Shown piece by piece: positions 29,686-31,931 of a DNA stretch of 31,931 nt. The stretch spans positions 1 through 31,931 of the forward strand of contig JAEWEK010000103.1 in the NCBI GenBank assembly GCA_023389425.1, in the 5' to 3' direction. A model generated the notes under the pieces. It did not search any database. It was not told where the DNA came from and saw only the letters and a list, made by a program, of their open reading frames with translations. The stretch is from Pseudomonadota bacterium (GTDB lineage: Bacteria; Pseudomonadota; Gammaproteobacteria; Burkholderiales; Burkholderiaceae_D). A program made the position numbers and the translations under genes. Positions within the stretch are counted from its first letter, which is position 1; each line of letters opens with the position of its first letter.

Positions 29686-31931
29686 ACCAACTTTTCTCGC
29701 AGCGCTTGTGCCTTGCTCACCTGTTCGCCGTTGCCGCCCTTGATGACTTCTTCCAGCAGCTCGCGCGCGCCGTCCTTGTCGCCGATTTCCTGGTAGGCGA
29801 TGGCCAGGTCAAGCTTGGTTTCCATTTCCATGTGGTCGGCCGACATCTCGCCGTCTTCGGCCACGGCCACCTCCGGCATCGCCGCTGCGCCGGCCGGCAG
29901 GTCGAGATCGATGTCGGACAGGTCGAACTCCGGGGTCGCGGCGGCCGGTGCAGCGGCCGTTTCCGGCAGCGCGAACGTGTCGTCTTCCACGGCCGGGGCT
30001 TGCGGCGCCGCCGGCGTCGGCTCGATGCCGAAGTCCATATTGTCGAGATCGAAGGCGGCTTCCCCGTGCTCGTCCGCGGCCGCTTCCGTCGCCTGCGGCA
30101 GTTCCGGCAGGTCGAATTCCTTGGCCAGGTCGGCGATATCCAGCGCCGGCGCAGCGGCGGCGGCACGGTCGAAGGCCAGCGGATCTTCCTCGGCCTGGGC
30201 GGCGGCGCCCTCGCCTTGCGGCGTGTCGAAGTCCATATCGAAAGCGAGGTCGAAGGCCTTGTCGTCGGCCGCTTCGGCCGGCTTCACGGCATCGGGCGTG
30301 GTGCTCGATTCGGTGGCGGCCAGCGGCTCGATATTGAATTCGAGGTCGTGCACGGCGAGCGCGTCGGCGGCCGGCTTCTCGGCCTCGTCGAGCGACAGGT
30401 CGGGCAGTTCCGGCGCGGCGGTCGCGTCGGGGCCCGGCATCGCGATCGGCTCGCCGCTGGAAACCGGCTCGAACGACAGGCCCCCCAGGTCGAAGTCGAG
30501 CACATGCTCTTCCTCGGCCTTGGTCTCTTCCTTCGCGGCCGGGAGCGCGGTGGCGTCGTCCAGCGGCGAGTCGAGGTTGAAGTCGTCGTCGATGGCCGGG
30601 CGCGGCTCGTTATCGCTGATCATGCCGTGGCCGAATTCCTGCGCCAGCAGCGCGTGGTCGCTCAGCTGTTCGTCGCTCAGCGCATGGGCGCCGCCGCCGG
30701 TGCCGGCATACATCGGGTTCAGCGGATCGATCGACAGGCCGAGCGCGGCGGCCTGCGCCCACTCGTCGCCTTCGCCGCGGGTCATGCCGTACAGTTCCGA
30801 AGCCTGGCTCTCGAACGCGCGCTGGTCCTTGCGCGCGGCATAGATCTCGAGCAGCTTCAGGCGCACCGGATGGCGGTCCGGGTTGGCGCGCAGCGCTTCC
30901 TTCAGGATCTCCTCGGCCTGGACGTCGCGGCCGTAGGCGATGTAGACGTCCGCTTCCGCCACCGGATCGACTTCATTGGTATCGAGCTGGCTGGCCGACG
31001 GTGCGAAACTGGAGTTGAACACGCTGTTGGTGGTGTCCACGCTCTGGCCGCCGGCCTCGGCGAACATCGTCACCGCGTGCTCGGTCGGCACGCCCAGCAG
31101 CGAGGGCTCGTGGCCGCCCGGTTCCTCTTCGTCCTTGGCGCGGCGCTTCTTGCGCTGGCTGAGGCCGAGCACGGCCAGCAACCCGAGCAGCACGGCGCCG
31201 CCGATATAGGTCGCGTTGTTCATCAGCATGTCGAACACGCCCGGCTCCGGCGGCGCGGCTTTCACCGGCTGCTTCGGCGGGACCGGCTTGGCGGCCGCGT
31301 GCGGCGGCTTGACCTGTGCCGCAGCCGGCTTGGCCGGGGCGCCGGCGGCCGGCTTGGATGCTTCCTGCCGCGCGGTGGCGGCAGCCGCGGCGCCGGCCTG
31401 GTTCTTCACCGTGACCAGTTTTTCGAGGTCGGTGACGTTGCGTTCGAGTTCGCGCACCCGCGCCTGGGCATCGGCCAGGGCCTTTTCCTTGGCGATCAGG
31501 TCTTCCGACGAGGTGGCCGCGCCCTTGCCGCCGTTGGCCGCGGCCGGCGCGGCCTTGGACAGGTGCAGCTGGTCGGGCGATTCGTTGGCGGCGGTCGGGC
31601 GTTCCTGGACCTTGGCACTGATCTTGCCGGCGGCGCTCTGGCCGGCCTGCGGCACGGTCACCGCTTCGCTCGACGCGACCTGGCCCGCGAGCTTGTTGCG
31701 GTAGGCGTTGAAGTCGGCCGCGTGGGCAACCACCATGGCGCGCGCCTCGCCCGAGTTGGTCGACTGGATCGCGTCGGTGTCGGGCACCGTCAGGATCTGG
31801 CCGGAGCGCAGGCGGTTCATGTTATGGCCGAAGAAGGCGTCCGGATTGGCGCGGTACAGCGCCACCAGCATCATGTCGAGCGAGATGCCTTCCGGCTTGA
31901 CCTTGGCCGCGATGCGGCCCAGGGTGTCGCC
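29682..31931 (-). CDS. fimV: FimV/HubP-family polar protein, partial (N-terminus outside window)
   Basis: 749 residues are visible; the start lies beyond 31931. The visible N-terminal part (GDTLGRIAAKVKPEG... then RLRSGQILTVPD) is the LysM-like peptidoglycan-binding region. A coiled coil (ALADAQARVRELERNVTDLEK), an Ala/Pro/Lys-rich stretch, and one membrane segment (encoded near 31160-31225, TYIGGAVLLGLLAVLGLS) follow. The cytoplasmic part is long and acidic with TPR-like repeats (AEADVYIAYGRDVQAEEILK). The conserved C-terminal FimV domain is LDLAIAYQEIGDKDGARELL. FimV proteins mark the cell pole and promote type IV pilus assembly and twitching. The fimV-truA neighbourhood supports the symbol. 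Confidence 0.92.
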   Translation of the reverse strand, partial: GDTLGRIAAKVKPEGISLDMMLVALYRANPDAFFGHNMNRLRSGQILTVPDTDAIQSTNSGEARAMVVAHAADFNAYRNKLAGQVASSEAVTVPQAGQSAAGKISAKVQERPTAANESPDQLHLSKAAPAAANGGKGAATSSEDLIAKEKALADAQARVRELERNVTDLEKLVTVKNQAGAAAAATARQEASKPAAGAPAKPAAAQVKPPHAAAKPVPPKQPVKAAPPEPGVFDMLMNNATYIGGAVLLGLLAVLGLSQRKKRRAKDEEEPGGHEPSLLGVPTEHAVTMFAEAGGQSVDTTNSVFNSSFAPSASQLDTNEVDPVAEADVYIAYGRDVQAEEILKEALRANPDRHPVRLKLLEIYAARKDQRAFESQASELYGMTRGEGDEWAQAAALGLSIDPLNPMYAGTGGGAHALSDEQLSDHALLAQEFGHGMISDNEPRPAIDDDFNLDSPLDDATALPAAKEETKAEEEHVLDFDLGGLSFEPVSSGEPIAMPGPDATAAPELPDLSLDEAEKPAADALAVHDLEFNIEPLAATESSTTPDAVKPAEAADDKAFDLAFDMDFDTPQGEGAAAQAEEDPLAFDRAAAAAPALDIADLAKEFDLPELPQATEAAADEHGEAAFDLDNMDFGIEPTPAAPQAPAVEDDTFALPETAAAPAAATPEFDLSDIDLDLPAGAAAMPEVAVAEDGEMSADHMEMETKLDLAIAYQEIGDKDGARELLEEVIKGGNGEQVSKAQALREKLV

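Noticed and set aside
1..31931. tRNA, rRNA, CRISPR array, transposase, integrase or phage genes
   Set aside because: Looked for on both strands; no cloverleaf, spaced direct repeats or related protein motifs were seen.

Overview
The window looks like a chromosomal segment of a high-GC betaproteobacterium. Oxalobacteraceae (Massilia/Telluria-like, Burkholderiales) is the best guess. The support is the order fimV-truA-trpF-trpB-trpA-accD-folC-dedD-cvpA-purF, the rpsF-priB-rpsR-rplI operon (a separate priB between rpsF and rpsR is typical of betaproteobacteria), and codons rich in G/C at the third position. The assignment rests on gene order and recognised protein motifs only; no database search was possible.

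Layout, left to right. (1) 1-1242 (-): N-terminal 414 codons of a TpsB/FhaC-type outer-membrane transporter that runs off the window. (2) 1437-8794: a signalling block made of two divergent pairs. On the - strand are a GAF/HD-GYP phosphohydrolase and a CHASE2 class III adenylate cyclase (GTGA overlap). On the + strand are a metallo-beta-lactamase-fold hydrolase and a GAF-fused GspE/PilB-type ATPase (another GTGA overlap). (3) 8956-10607 (-): PhoU-like DUF47 protein and PiT phosphate transporter. (4) 10680-13900 (-): dnaB, then the rpsF-priB-rpsR-rplI operon, whose leader carries a hairpin matching the known S6:S18 autoregulatory RNA motif. (5) 14124-14753 (+): lexA with SOS boxes. (6) 15088-18311: an accessory patch with lower GC at its start. 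It holds two predicted lipoproteins of unknown function (+) and two paralogous secreted Sel1/TPR-like proteins (-). (7) 18375-31931 (-): the housekeeping run metZ-like, purF, cvpA, dedD-like SPOR protein, folC, accD, a two-gene insert, trpA, trpB, trpF, truA, fimV (runs off the window).

Functionally the window is mostly housekeeping: replication (dnaB, priB), ribosome (rpsF, rpsR, rplI), SOS control (lexA), tryptophan, purine, folate, fatty-acid and methionine synthesis, tRNA pseudouridylation and phosphate uptake. The parts that ordinary annotation explains least are four. One is the insert between trpA and accD: a 64-residue protein plus a DUF6338-like membrane protein. Another is the Sel1-like paralogue pair with a shared uncharacterised C-terminal region. 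The third is the orphan GAF-ATPase in a cyclic-nucleotide signalling block. The fourth is the lipoprotein pair after lexA. A palindromic repeat family occurs at three intergenic sites. No tRNA, rRNA, CRISPR, transposase or phage gene was seen.
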